This document shows positions 30,482-38,647 of a stretch of DNA of 64,000 nt, piece after piece. Each line of letters begins with the position of its first letter. Positions within the stretch are counted from its first letter, which is position 1. The stretch is from Actinomycetota bacterium. GTDB taxonomy: Bacteria; Actinomycetota; Acidimicrobiia; Acidimicrobiales; Aldehydirespiratoraceae. The notes beneath the pieces were generated by a model. The model saw only the letters and a list, made by a program, of their open reading frames with translations. It ran no database searches and was not told where the DNA came from. The position numbers and the translations under genes were made by a program. The stretch is taken from contig JAPOHW010000003.1 of NCBI GenBank assembly GCA_029979265.1, positions 62,001-126,000 of the forward strand, given 5' to 3'.

Positions 30482-32908
30482 GTGAGGGATGAAGCGCGCT
30501 GCGTCATCATCGGCGGCGGAGCCATGGGCGTCGGATTGCTGTACTTCTTGGCCCACGAGGGCTGGGGTTCAGACACCGTGCTGATCGAGAAGGGTGAACT
30601 CACCTCCGGGTCGACCTGGCATGCCGCCGGACTCGTCCCGAATTTCATCGGCGATCTGAACATGGCGAAGGTCCATCAGGAAGCCGTCTCGCTCTACCCG
30701 AAGATCGAAGCAGAGACCGGCCTCTCGTCGGGTTGGCACGGGTGCGGCGCGCTGCGGTTCGCCATCTCGGAAAATGACGTCCTCTGGCACCGCCAGGTGA
30801 GTGCCCAACTCGACCAGCTGGGTATCGAGAACGAGATCGTCGGCCCGGCTCGGATCCAAGAACTCAACCCGCTCATGGAAAACATCGACGACGTTCAGTC
30901 GGCGCTCTGGACACCCAACGACGGCTGGGCCGACCCGACCGGGGTCACCAACGCGATGGCCAAAGGGGCCCGACAACTCGGAGCCGAAATCATCCGACAC
31001 AACCGGGTGACCGACATGAACCAGCTGCCCGACGGTCGCTGGGAGGTCATCAGTGAGCAGGGACGGATCGTCGCCGAGCACGTTGTCAACGCTGCCGGTC
31101 ACTATGCGCCACAACTCGGTGCCATGGTCGGGATCGACGTACCGATCGTGTCGGTGATCCACCAGTACATCATCACCGAGCCACTCGACGCGATGAAGGC
31201 GCTCGATGTCGAGATCCCCGTCACCCGTGATCCAGTCTCGTCGTCGTACTACCGACGAGAAATCGATGGAATCTTGATCGGTCCGTACGAGACGAGCGGC
31301 GCGCAGACCTACGGCGTCGACGGGATCGACTGGAACCTCGACTTCTACCTCACGCCGCCCGATCTCGATGCGATCGCCGACTGTCTCACCGTGGCGCTCG
31401 AACGCGTGCCGGCGTGGGCCGAGAGCGGCATCAAGAAGGTCGTGTCGGGTCCGATCACCCATACGCCCGACTCGGGCTATCTCATGGGCCCCGAAGCCGG
31501 TCTTCGCAATTACTGGCATTGCAGCGGCGCATCGATCGGCATCACGCAGGGTCCGGGCGCCGGAAAGTACCTGGCTCAGTGGATCGTCCACGGCCAGACC
31601 GAGATCAATGTGCGGGGGATGGACCCGCGCCGCTTCGGCAGCCACGCAGGCGCGTCCGGTCAGTTTGCGGTGGACAAGGCGATCGAGGAGTACCACCTCA
31701 TGTACGCCACCCGTCCGCCGGGGGAACATCACCCGGCGGCCCGAAAGCAGAAGATCAATCCGCTGTACGACCGCCTCGATGCTCGAGGTGCTCAATGGGA
31801 AGAGGTCTACGGCTGGGAGCGTCCTCAATACTTCGGTGCGCCCGAACGACACACCTTTCTCCGGTCCAACGCCCACGAACTTGTCGGCGAAGAGGTCCGA
31901 GGAACGCGCGAACGGGTCGGCATCGCCGATCTCACGGCGTTCGCCAAGTTCGAGATCACGGGGCCCAACGCTGCCGACCTTCTCGACCGAGTCAGCGCGA
32001 ACAGGATTCCGAGCACGGACGGGGCCATGCGTCTCGTGCACATGTTGACCGAGCTCGGTGGCATCGAGTGCGAGATGACCATCACCCGTTTCGGCGAGGG
32101 GCGCTACTACCTCAACTCGGCAATCACAGGAACCACTCACGACGAGGATTGGCTCAACAGCCACATCCTGGACGGTGAGGACGTGACCGTCACCGATGTC
32201 ACCGATGCCAACGGCATCATTGCGGTCACCGGGCCTCGGGCCCGCGACGTGCTCTCCCAACTGACCGACGCCGACCTGCATGCGCCAGCCTTCCGTTGGC
32301 TCACTGCCCAAGAGATCACCGTTGCCGGGGTCGAGATGAAGGCACTGCGGGTGAGCTACGTCGGCGAACTTGGATGGGAACTCCACATGCCGATCGACAC
32401 CATGGGGGAGGTGTACGACGCCCTCGTCGGTGTCGGCGAGCCGCTCGGAATGGTCCACTTCGGCTCGTACGCCATGAACGTCATGCGGATCGAAAAGGGC
32501 TACAAGGCCTGGGGCTCCGAGCTCACCACTGAGATCACGCCGATCGAGGCCCGTCTCGAACGGTTCGTCGACTTCGATGGCGACTTCATCGGTAGGGATG
32601 CCACGATCGACCGTCGAGATCAGGCCGACCCGCTGTCGATGGTGCTCGTCTACTGCGAAATCTCCGACGGGGCATCCGACCTTCGAGGCAACGAACCTGC
32701 CTACGGCAACGACGGCAAGGTCATGGGAATTGCGACATCCGGTGCCTTTGGTCACTCGGTTGGCAAGTCTCTCGGCTTCGTCTATGTGGCGCCCGACTAC
32801 GAGGCGCCCGGGTCGACCTTCGAGCTCGACATGCTCGGCGTTCGTCGCACCGCCACCGTGCTCGCCGATGCAGCGTACGATCCGGCCAATGCCGAGCTCC
32901 GCGCGTGA
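30482..32908 (+). CDS. FAD-dependent oxidoreductase fused to GcvT domain (dimethylglycine dehydrogenase-like), copy 2
   Basis: An 808-residue paralogue of the enzyme at 24270 with the same plan. The nucleotide loop is VIIGGGAMGVG at about 8-18, and STWHAAGLV places the FAD-linking His at 47. The GcvT half has MTITRFGEGRYYLN, VTGPRARDVLSQL and RVSYVGELGWELHM. The GTG at 30482 follows GAGGGGG by 8 bases; the frame is open back to a GTG at 30425, which lies in the operator. Its stop overlaps the start of the MttB-family gene, so the two proteins are coupled. Likely role: oxidative N-demethylation with transfer to tetrahydrofolate of a substrate related to that of MttB. Confidence 0.88.
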   Translation: MRDEARCVIIGGGAMGVGLLYFLAHEGWGSDTVLIEKGELTSGSTWHAAGLVPNFIGDLNMAKVHQEAVSLYPKIEAETGLSSGWHGCGALRFAISENDVLWHRQVSAQLDQLGIENEIVGPARIQELNPLMENIDDVQSALWTPNDGWADPTGVTNAMAKGARQLGAEIIRHNRVTDMNQLPDGRWEVISEQGRIVAEHVVNAAGHYAPQLGAMVGIDVPIVSVIHQYIITEPLDAMKALDVEIPVTRDPVSSSYYRREIDGILIGPYETSGAQTYGVDGIDWNLDFYLTPPDLDAIADCLTVALERVPAWAESGIKKVVSGPITHTPDSGYLMGPEAGLRNYWHCSGASIGITQGPGAGKYLAQWIVHGQTEINVRGMDPRRFGSHAGASGQFAVDKAIEEYHLMYATRPPGEHHPAARKQKINPLYDRLDARGAQWEEVYGWERPQYFGAPERHTFLRSNAHELVGEEVRGTRERVGIADLTAFAKFEITGPNAADLLDRVSANRIPSTDGAMRLVHMLTELGGIECEMTITRFGEGRYYLNSAITGTTHDEDWLNSHILDGEDVTVTDVTDANGIIAVTGPRARDVLSQLTDADLHAPAFRWLTAQEITVAGVEMKALRVSYVGELGWELHMPIDTMGEVYDALVGVGEPLGMVHFGSYAMNVMRIEKGYKAWGSELTTEITPIEARLERFVDFDGDFIGRDATIDRRDQADPLSMVLVYCEISDGASDLRGNEPAYGNDGKVMGIATSGAFGHSVGKSLGFVYVAPDYEAPGSTFELDMLGVRRTATVLADAAYDPANAELRA

Positions 32909-34506
32909 ACGAACCGGACACCGAATTGACTGAGACCGGCGACCTCGAAGTCACGGCGATCGAGGGGCCCTCGTCGCGACGTCGCTCCGGCGGTCGTGCC
33001 GGGAGGGTTGCGGCTCGCCAGGCGCCGCTCGGCAAGGACATGCGGCCGGTTCGCCCCGGCCTTGCTGGCGGTCTGTACAAGCCGCTGACCGAAGCCGATC
33101 TGCAGCAGGTCTACGACGCGGCGATCTGGCTTCTCGAGAACGTGGGGATGGGCTCACCGATCCCGGAGTTCATCGACGTCGTCACCGCCGCCGGAGGCTG
33201 GGTCGATGGCGATCGCCTCTACTACCCGAAGGCGATCGTCGAGCGGGCGATCGAGACGGCTGCGAAGACGTGGACATGGCACGCATGGGACGAGTCACAC
33301 TCGATCGAAGTCGGCGGTGACAAGGTCCATTTCGGCACGGGTGGGGCGGCCGTGCTCATGTACGACTATCCGACGAACTCCTTTCGTCACTCCACCGGTG
33401 ACGATGTGTACGACTGCGGTCGTCTCGTCGATGCACTCGACAACATCCACTTCTACGTCCGCACCGTGGTGGCCCGTAATCACGCCGAGAGCCGACTGCT
33501 CGATCTCAACACGGCGTACGGTGCCGTCGCCGGCTGTCGCAAGCCGATCGGCACGTCGTGGTTCGAGAAACCCCACGTGTACGAGACGGTGGCAATGCTC
33601 GACATGTTGATGGGAGGAGAGGGGGCGTTTCGTCGGCGCCCGATCGTGGCGGCCAACAACACCTTCGTGGTCCCACCGATGCGGTTCGCCGAGGAGTCGA
33701 TCAGGTGCATGGTCGCCCAGGTGGAGTGCGGAATGCCGATCAACCTGTTGTCGGCCGGACAGGCCGGTGCGACCTCGCCGGCTGCGCTCGCCGGTTCGCT
33801 GGCGCAGGCCTTGGCCGAGTGTCTCGCCGGCCTCACCACCGTCAATCTGATGTCTCCGGGGCACCCGTGTGTGATGGGACTGTGGCCGTTCGTGTCCGAT
33901 CTTCGCACCGGTGCCATGAGCGGGGGTTCGGGTGAGGAGGGGGTGCTCAACGCCGCCGCCGCCCAGACCGCCAACTGGCTCGGACTGCCGTCAGGGGTTG
34001 CGGCAGGTATGGCCGACTCCAAGGTCCCTGACAATCAAGCCGGTTACGAAAAGGGGCTCAACATCGCGCTCGCCGGTCATGCGGGCGCGAATCTCGTGTA
34101 CGAATCGGCCGGCATGCTCGCATCGCTGCTCAGCTGTTCGTTCGAGGGCCTCGTGATCGACAACGACATGCTCGGGGCGATCAACCGCACCGTCCGCGGG
34201 ATCGAAGTCAACGAGGAGACGCTCTCGACCCAGGTCATCCATGACGTGGTCACCGGGGCCGGTCACTTCCTGGGCTCACAACAGACACTCGACCTGATGC
34301 AACGCGAATATCTCTATCCCGAGGTCGGGGATCGCGACACTCCCGACAACTGGATGGACGCCGGCGGCAAGGATCAACTGGTTCGAGCACACGAGCGAGC
34401 CAACGACCTGCTCGAGAACCACTGGCCCGACCACATCCCCGCCGACATCGACGCTCGCGTTCGTGCGACGTTCGGAATCGACGTCAAACAGCGCCCGGGA
34501 ACGTGA
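32905..34506 (+). CDS. non-pyrrolysine trimethylamine methyltransferase (MttB) family protein
   Basis: A 533-residue MttB-superfamily barrel. Characteristic segments include LENVGMGSPIPEF, TGGAAVLMYDY, NAESRLLDLNTAYGA-like text near 195, and GSGEEGVLNAAAAQTANWLGLPS. There is no in-frame TAG, so it belongs to the group without pyrrolysine, whose studied anaerobic members demethylate glycine betaine, proline betaine or carnitine with a corrinoid partner protein. No corrinoid protein or activator is encoded nearby. It overlaps the FAD-GcvT stop as GTGA, so methyl transfer may be joined to the folate-dependent enzyme. The first about 45 residues are charged and not conserved. Confidence 0.88.
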   Translation: MNEPDTELTETGDLEVTAIEGPSSRRRSGGRAGRVAARQAPLGKDMRPVRPGLAGGLYKPLTEADLQQVYDAAIWLLENVGMGSPIPEFIDVVTAAGGWVDGDRLYYPKAIVERAIETAAKTWTWHAWDESHSIEVGGDKVHFGTGGAAVLMYDYPTNSFRHSTGDDVYDCGRLVDALDNIHFYVRTVVARNHAESRLLDLNTAYGAVAGCRKPIGTSWFEKPHVYETVAMLDMLMGGEGAFRRRPIVAANNTFVVPPMRFAEESIRCMVAQVECGMPINLLSAGQAGATSPAALAGSLAQALAECLAGLTTVNLMSPGHPCVMGLWPFVSDLRTGAMSGGSGEEGVLNAAAAQTANWLGLPSGVAAGMADSKVPDNQAGYEKGLNIALAGHAGANLVYESAGMLASLLSCSFEGLVIDNDMLGAINRTVRGIEVNEETLSTQVIHDVVTGAGHFLGSQQTLDLMQREYLYPEVGDRDTPDNWMDAGGKDQLVRAHERANDLLENHWPDHIPADIDARVRATFGIDVKQRPGT

Positions 34507-34550
34507 CGGTCGATCGGGTGCCCTGGTTCGAACAGTCGGGTCGAGGTCTC

Positions 34551-34556
34551 TAGGCT
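34551..34556 (+). promoter_or_regulatory. -10 hexamer TAGGCT for the LLM gene at 34563
   Basis: TAGGCT stands 6 bases before the GTG at 34563; a weak TTCGAA at 34527 lies 18 bases upstream as a possible -35. This is one of three TAGGCT-N6-start sites in the window, with those at 55321 and 62865. Confidence 0.6.
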
Positions 34557-34562
34557 GCGCGG

Positions 34563-35567
34563 GTGGCATTCGCAGATCGTCCGGTTCTTTCCATCCTCGA
34601 TCTTGCGATCGTCGGCGCTGACGAGACGCCAGCCCAGGCGTTCGCCAACAGCGTCGCGATGGCACAGACGGCAGAGGCTCGCGGGTACCGGCGGGTCTGG
34701 TACGCCGAGCATCACAACATGGCGTCGATCGCGTCGTCGGCGACCAGTGTGCTGATCGCACATGTTGCGGCCCACACCGAGACGATCCGGCTCGGTTCTG
34801 GTGGCGTCATGTTGCCCAATCACTCCCCACTCGTCATCGCCGAGCAGTTCGGGACGCTGGCCACGTTGCATCCGGGTCGCATCGACCTCGGCCTGGGACG
34901 CGCACCGGGCACCGACCAGATGACGATGCGTGCCATGCGCGTCGATCCGATGGCCTCCGACCGGTTCCCGCAGGACGTGCTGGAACTGCAGGCTTACCTC
35001 GCGGGCGAATCGCTTGTACCCGGCGTGGAGGCGGTGCCGGCCGGGGGAACGCATGTGCCGCTCTACATCCTGGGCTCGTCGTTGTTCGGCGCTCAGCTCG
35101 CAGCAACGCTCGGTCTGCCGTACGCCTTTGCGTCTCATTTCGCTCCCGGAGCGCTCCTGCAGGCCGTGGAGCTGTACCGAGAACGGTTCGAGCCGAGCGC
35201 CTGCCTGTCCGAGCCGTATGCGATTGCAGGGGTCAATGTGATTGCTGCCGAGACCGACGCCGACGCCGAGGCGCAGCGACTCGCCGTCACCCGCAAGCGG
35301 GTTGCTCGGTTCCTCCGCGTCCCGCGCGAACTCACCGACGACGAGGCCGACGAGCTGCTGGCCTCCCCACAGGGCCAGGGAATTGCCCAGATGACCCACT
35401 ACACCGCCGCCGGCTCGCCCGAACTCGTGAAGCGCTACCTCGAGAACCTTGCACAGGAAGCCGACCTCGACGAGCTGATCACTGTGCACCCGTCGCCGAC
35501 CATGCAACAGCGCCTGCACTCGATCGAGCTCACCGCCGACGTCTTCGGGTATCCCGGTGGCGTATAG
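34563..35567 (+). CDS. LLM-class flavin-dependent oxidoreductase (MsnO8-type luciferase-like)
   Basis: A 334-residue luciferase-like barrel. The opening [45 protein letters not shown] and then [40 protein letters not shown] identify the MsnO8/YddN group of monooxygenase-like proteins. These are thought to use FMN; substrates are mostly unknown. It has its own leaderless-type promoter and is followed closely by the ferredoxin promoter, which overlaps its stop codon. Confidence 0.88.
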   Translation: MAFADRPVLSILDLAIVGADETPAQAFANSVAMAQTAEARGYRRVWYAEHHNMASIASSATSVLIAHVAAHTETIRLGSGGVMLPNHSPLVIAEQFGTLATLHPGRIDLGLGRAPGTDQMTMRAMRVDPMASDRFPQDVLELQAYLAGESLVPGVEAVPAGGTHVPLYILGSSLFGAQLAATLGLPYAFASHFAPGALLQAVELYRERFEPSACLSEPYAIAGVNVIAAETDADAEAQRLAVTRKRVARFLRVPRELTDDEADELLASPQGQGIAQMTHYTAAGSPELVKRYLENLAQEADLDELITVHPSPTMQQRLHSIELTADVFGYPGGV

Positions 35568-35568
35568 T
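35563..35568 (+). promoter_or_regulatory. -10 hexamer TATAGT for the ferredoxin operon
   Basis: TATAGT overlaps the stop codon of the upstream LLM gene. Transcription from about 35575 would include the GGGGAGGA Shine-Dalgarno at 35588 that precedes the ferredoxin ATG. Confidence 0.45.
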
Positions 35569-35602
35569 CTGCGGCCAGCAACCGTTCCGGGGAGGACGTC
35601 CA

Positions 35603-35794
35603 ATGAAGATCGTGGTCGATTTCGATCTGTGCGAGAGCAACGCCATTTGCATGCAGATTGCACCCGATGTGTTCGAGGTCCGAGATGACGACTTCCTCTA
35701 CGTCCTCAACGAGCACCCCGACGAGGGTGATCGTGCGCGGATGGAGGAGTGCGTCCAGCGCTGCCCGAAGCAGGCAATTTCGCTCGAGGACTGA
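35603..35794 (+). CDS. [3Fe-4S]-type ferredoxin
   Basis: A 63-residue single-cluster ferredoxin. Cys10 and Cys16 (CESNAIC) and the C-terminal Cys-Pro (RCPKQAI) give three cysteines; the second ligand position of a 4Fe cluster, normally between Cys10 and Cys16, is not a cysteine, so a 3Fe-4S cluster is expected. Such ferredoxins usually serve cytochromes P450. A ferredoxin reductase follows 12 bases later, but no P450 is in the window. The Shine-Dalgarno GGGGAGGA is strong. Confidence 0.9.
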   Translation: MKIVVDFDLCESNAICMQIAPDVFEVRDDDFLYVLNEHPDEGDRARMEECVQRCPKQAISLED

Positions 35795-35806
35795 GTCGCA
35801 AGCTCG

Positions 35807-37009
35807 ATGCCTCGACAATCGATCCATGTCGTCGGCGCATCGCTCGCCGGGATCCGGGCTGTCGAGGCGCTCCGGCGTCGCGGATTCGACGGTCGTATTG
35901 TCCTGATCGGTGCTGAGTCGCACCTGCCCTACGACCGTCCACCGCTGTCGAAGCAGGTCCTGGCCGGCAGTTGGGACACCGATCGCATTCACCTGACGAA
36001 ACCGCAGACCCTCGACGAGTTGGCGATCGATCTTCGGCTCGGAGTGCGCGCAACGGGGTTCGATCTCGAGAGTCGTACCTTGTCCACCAGCGATGGTGAC
36101 GAGGTGGTCGACGGGCTGCTGGTCACCACCGGTGCGCGCTGCCGCACCCTGCCCGGTGCCGAAACCATCGGAGGGGTCCACGTGTTGCGCGACCTCGACC
36201 AGGCGCTGACGTTGCGGGCCGAGCTCGAGGCGGGTCCCCGGCGGGTTGTTGTCGTCGGTGCCGGGTTCATCGGTGCAGAGGTTGCCGCCACGTGCCGCGC
36301 GCGTGAGCTCGACGTAACGATGGTCGAAGCGCTGCCGACGCCGCTTGGCCGAGTCCTGGGTGAACGGATGGGTGAGGTCTGTGCCGAGGTTCACCGCCGC
36401 CACGGTGTGGATCTGCGGACCAATGTTGGTGTCGATCGCGTCGAGGCCGAGCGGGGCCGCGTCACGTCGGTTGTGTTGACCGATGGCACCGAAATCGACA
36501 CCGACCTCGTCGTCGTCGGTATCGGCGTTGTTCCGAACACCGAATGGCTCGAGGGTTCTGGGCTCACCATCGACAACGGTGTCGTCTGTGATGCGACCAT
36601 GCTTGCTGGGCCGGGCGTCACCGCAGCGGGTGATGTTGCGCGTTGGCCAAATCATCGCTTCGACGAGGTGATGCGGGTCGAGCACTGGGACAATGCGATC
36701 GAGCAGGGCGTGCATGCAGCAGAGCGTCTCCTGACCTCCGATGCCGAGGCGCAGCCCTTTGCGCCGGTCCCGTGGTTCTGGTCCGATCAGTACGACCGCA
36801 AGATTCAGCTCGCCGGTCGGGTTCGACCCGGTGACGAGGTCGAGGTCGTCACCGGCACCCTCGAAGATCATCGGTTTGCGGCGCTTTACGGTCGGGAAGG
36901 GAAGCTCGTCGGCGTCCTCGGATTCAATCGTCCGCGTCATGTCATGCAGTACAAGACCATGATCGAGAATGGGACCAGCTTCGCCGACGCGATCGCAGCC
37001 GAGGTCTGA
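35807..37009 (+). CDS. FAD-dependent ferredoxin reductase
   Basis: A 400-residue NAD(P)H:ferredoxin reductase of the glutathione-reductase fold. The FAD loop VVGASLAGIRAVEALR sits at the N-terminus, followed by PYDRPPLSKQVLAG, the NAD loop VVVVGAGFIGAEVAATC near 145, and GVTAAGDVARWPNH for FAD ribityl binding. The C-terminal reductase domain begins near 320 (WFWSDQYDRKIQLAG). It passes electrons from NAD(P)H to the adjacent ferredoxin; the final oxygenase is encoded elsewhere. Confidence 0.92.
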   Translation: MPRQSIHVVGASLAGIRAVEALRRRGFDGRIVLIGAESHLPYDRPPLSKQVLAGSWDTDRIHLTKPQTLDELAIDLRLGVRATGFDLESRTLSTSDGDEVVDGLLVTTGARCRTLPGAETIGGVHVLRDLDQALTLRAELEAGPRRVVVVGAGFIGAEVAATCRARELDVTMVEALPTPLGRVLGERMGEVCAEVHRRHGVDLRTNVGVDRVEAERGRVTSVVLTDGTEIDTDLVVVGIGVVPNTEWLEGSGLTIDNGVVCDATMLAGPGVTAAGDVARWPNHRFDEVMRVEHWDNAIEQGVHAAERLLTSDAEAQPFAPVPWFWSDQYDRKIQLAGRVRPGDEVEVVTGTLEDHRFAALYGREGKLVGVLGFNRPRHVMQYKTMIENGTSFADAIAAEV

Positions 37010-37015
37010 TTCCGG

Positions 37016-37648
37016 GTGACCGTCGCAGCGGATCTCCTGCTTGCGCTGGCGCTCATCGCCGCGCTGGTCGACTGGTGGGGTGTTGCTCGTCGCCGGGTGA
37101 GTGTCGAGTTCATCGCCAGGCCGTTGGTCGACATCGCATTGATCGGGACTGCGCTTGCGATCGAAACACCGGCGGACATCACCCGTGGACTCATCGTTGC
37201 GGCGTTGGGAGCGGCCCTCGTGGGGGATGTGGTGCTCTCGACTCCTGACGCCCGTTTCGAGGCTGGGATTCTTGCCACCGTCGTTGCCCACGTCCTTTTC
37301 GTAGCTGCGCTCGTCGAGGCGGTCGAACCGGCAACCGCCGCCGTCGCAGCGCTGCTCTACGTCGGGATCGGGATCGGGGCGGCTCCGCAGATCATCGACG
37401 GTGCCCGCAGACAGCACCCGGCGGCCGGCGTTGCGATCGCCGGCGCGCTCTTCACTGCCGCGTTGCTCGGGATTGTTGCGGCCGGTACCGGTGTGTTGAT
37501 CGCAGCGATCGGCGGTGGGTGCTTCTTCGCATCGGCGGCGTTGGTCACCTGGAACCGTTTCGTCGCTCCGGCGCCGGGAGGTAACGCATTGGTGCACGTC
37601 ACCGGCCATCTCGGTCAGGTGGGGGTGGTGTTGTGGCTCGCCACCTGA
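37016..37648 (+). CDS. YhhN/TMEM86 family membrane protein (lysoplasmalogenase-like)
   Basis: A 210-residue protein with seven to eight hydrophobic helices. The segments RPLVDIALIGTALA, ALVGDVVLSTPDARFEAGILATVVAHVLFVAAL and [20 protein letters not shown] follow the YhhN pattern (G-D-x-x-L, F-x-x-G, H/Y-x-x-GQ). Animal TMEM86B hydrolyses the vinyl-ether bond of lysoplasmalogens, and a bacterial relative has been reported with that activity; the role here is inferred only from family. The GTG start is 6 bases after the reductase stop, and its end overlaps the following lipoprotein gene by 16 bases. Confidence 0.75.
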   Translation: MTVAADLLLALALIAALVDWWGVARRRVSVEFIARPLVDIALIGTALAIETPADITRGLIVAALGAALVGDVVLSTPDARFEAGILATVVAHVLFVAALVEAVEPATAAVAALLYVGIGIGAAPQIIDGARRQHPAAGVAIAGALFTAALLGIVAAGTGVLIAAIGGGCFFASAALVTWNRFVAPAPGGNALVHVTGHLGQVGVVLWLAT

Positions 37649-38157
37649 CCCTGTCGCTTCTGCTGCTTGCAGGCACGGTTGCGTGTGCGGAGGAGATTCC
37701 CGACCTGCAGCGAGCCGATGTCGAGGCAGCGGTCGGCGGGGCGGCTGGCGATCTCGGAATCGCCGACATCGGGTGTCCGAGGGTCGAGGAGCTGGCACCG
37801 ATTCCTGAGGGCGGGTTCGAGCTGATCACCTGCGCTGGGGTCCTGGGAGGTGACCAGGTCGTGCTCAATGTTGCACTGATCCGTGCCGATGCCGAATCGG
37901 TCGAAGCGACGGTTGCGATCGAGACGCCGATTCTCGACGTGTCGGCGGTCGAACTCGACGCAGCAGCTCGCCTCGATGCGGACCTCGGGGATACGGCGTT
38001 GGTTCGTTGCGCGGAATCACGGGTCGTGATCGTGGTGGGGCGCAAGATCGCCTGCCGGGTGACAGCCGAAGGCGGCACCGCCGGCCCGGTCGATCAGGAA
38101 GCGGTGGTCACGATTCTCGACGTCGAGGGGACCTGGGAACTCGATCTGACTCCGTGA
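37633..38157 (+). CDS. putative lipoprotein with two DUF4333-like repeats
   Basis: A 174-residue protein with a signal peptide ([14 protein letters not shown]) and a cysteine at about residue 18 suited to lipid attachment. The mature part has two related segments, each with a cysteine pair separated by beta strands (GCPRVEEL...LITCAGV and [10 protein letters not shown]...[11 protein letters not shown]), reminiscent of the actinobacterial DUF4333 domain. No enzymatic motif is visible. It overlaps the YhhN gene and so belongs to the ferredoxin/reductase/YhhN transcript. Confidence 0.65.
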   Translation: MARHLTLSLLLLAGTVACAEEIPDLQRADVEAAVGGAAGDLGIADIGCPRVEELAPIPEGGFELITCAGVLGGDQVVLNVALIRADAESVEATVAIETPILDVSAVELDAAARLDADLGDTALVRCAESRVVIVVGRKIACRVTAEGGTAGPVDQEAVVTILDVEGTWELDLTP

Positions 38158-38219
38158 ACCTGCAGGAAGGGAAGGCCCGTTCGGCGCAACTGCACGAAAC
38201 GGTTTCCACAGCGGCCCGC

Positions 38220-38225
38220 TATCAT
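38220..38225 (+). promoter_or_regulatory. -10 hexamer TATCAT for rpsO
   Basis: TATCAT would start transcription near 38232, giving rpsO a structured leader of about 84 bases. I see no good -35 element at 17 bases. Confidence 0.45.
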
Positions 38226-38231
38226 TGCGGA

Positions 38232-38300
38232 GTCCCCATCGCGGGGACCCGCGGTCCTGCTCGCACAGCGGTACGGACGGCCGGGTACTGCACCCAAGGA
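38232..38300 (+). promoter_or_regulatory. structured rpsO leader, possible S15 autoregulatory element
   Basis: A perfect hairpin GTCCCC-ATCGC-GGGGAC (38232-38248) is followed by a longer imperfect fold between about 38252 and 38280, where GTCC at 38254 can pair with GGAC at 38275 around an inner GCT/AGC stem. S15 represses its own mRNA through such leaders in several bacteria, each lineage with its own structure. The fold here is read by eye only. Confidence 0.4.
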
Positions 38301-38315
38301 AAGACGCACACGACC

Positions 38316-38597
38316 ATGGCAGTGAATCTGCGTGACAAGAGCGAAACCATCGCCGACATGGCGAAGGCGTTCGGTCTTGCCGAGAACGACACTGGCTCGC
38401 CCGAGATTCAGGTTGCGCTCCTCTCGGAGCGAATCAACCACCTCACCGAGCACATGAAGGTCCACAAGAAGGACTTCCACACCCAGCGTGGCCTGCTCAT
38501 GCTGGTCGGCCGCCGTCGTCGTCTCCTGGACTACATCCGGGACAACGACGTCGAACGCTACCGTGCGGTGATCGCACACCTCGGTCTGCGTCGCTGA
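38316..38597 (+). CDS. rpsO: 30S ribosomal protein S15
   Basis: A 93-residue S15 with the diagnostic core [47 protein letters not shown] and the ending [13 protein letters not shown]. It binds the central domain of 16S rRNA early in 30S assembly. The ATG at 38316 follows AAGGAAAG by about 12 bases, and the start matches other S15 proteins. It lies upstream of pnp, an arrangement shared from E. coli to Streptomyces. Confidence 0.97.
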   Translation: MAVNLRDKSETIADMAKAFGLAENDTGSPEIQVALLSERINHLTEHMKVHKKDFHTQRGLLMLVGRRRRLLDYIRDNDVERYRAVIAHLGLRR

Positions 38598-38606
38598 CAA
38601 GATGTG

Positions 38607-38640
38607 AGGGTGGCCCTCCGGGTCGCCCTTTCGGTTTCCG
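38607..38640 (+). terminator. hairpin after rpsO, partial terminator
   Basis: AGGGTGGCC-CTCCG-GGTCGCCCT (38607-38629) forms a nine-pair stem with two G-U pairs and is followed by TTTCGGTTTCC. The T-run is broken, so termination is probably partial, leaving some read-through into pnp. Confidence 0.55.
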
Positions 38641-38647
38641 CCGGATC

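Noticed and set aside
30569-32755. 728-codon minus-strand frame opposite the FAD-GcvT gene
   Set aside because: It mirrors the plus-strand codon pattern and has no motif; the plus strand encodes a full two-domain enzyme.
32905-34506. Pyrrolysine-dependent MttB
   Set aside because: There is no in-frame TAG codon; the frame reads through as a normal protein.
35435-37798. 787-codon minus-strand frame opposite ferredoxin reductase and YhhN
   Set aside because: Low-complexity Arg/Asp/Gly-rich text antisense to conserved genes.
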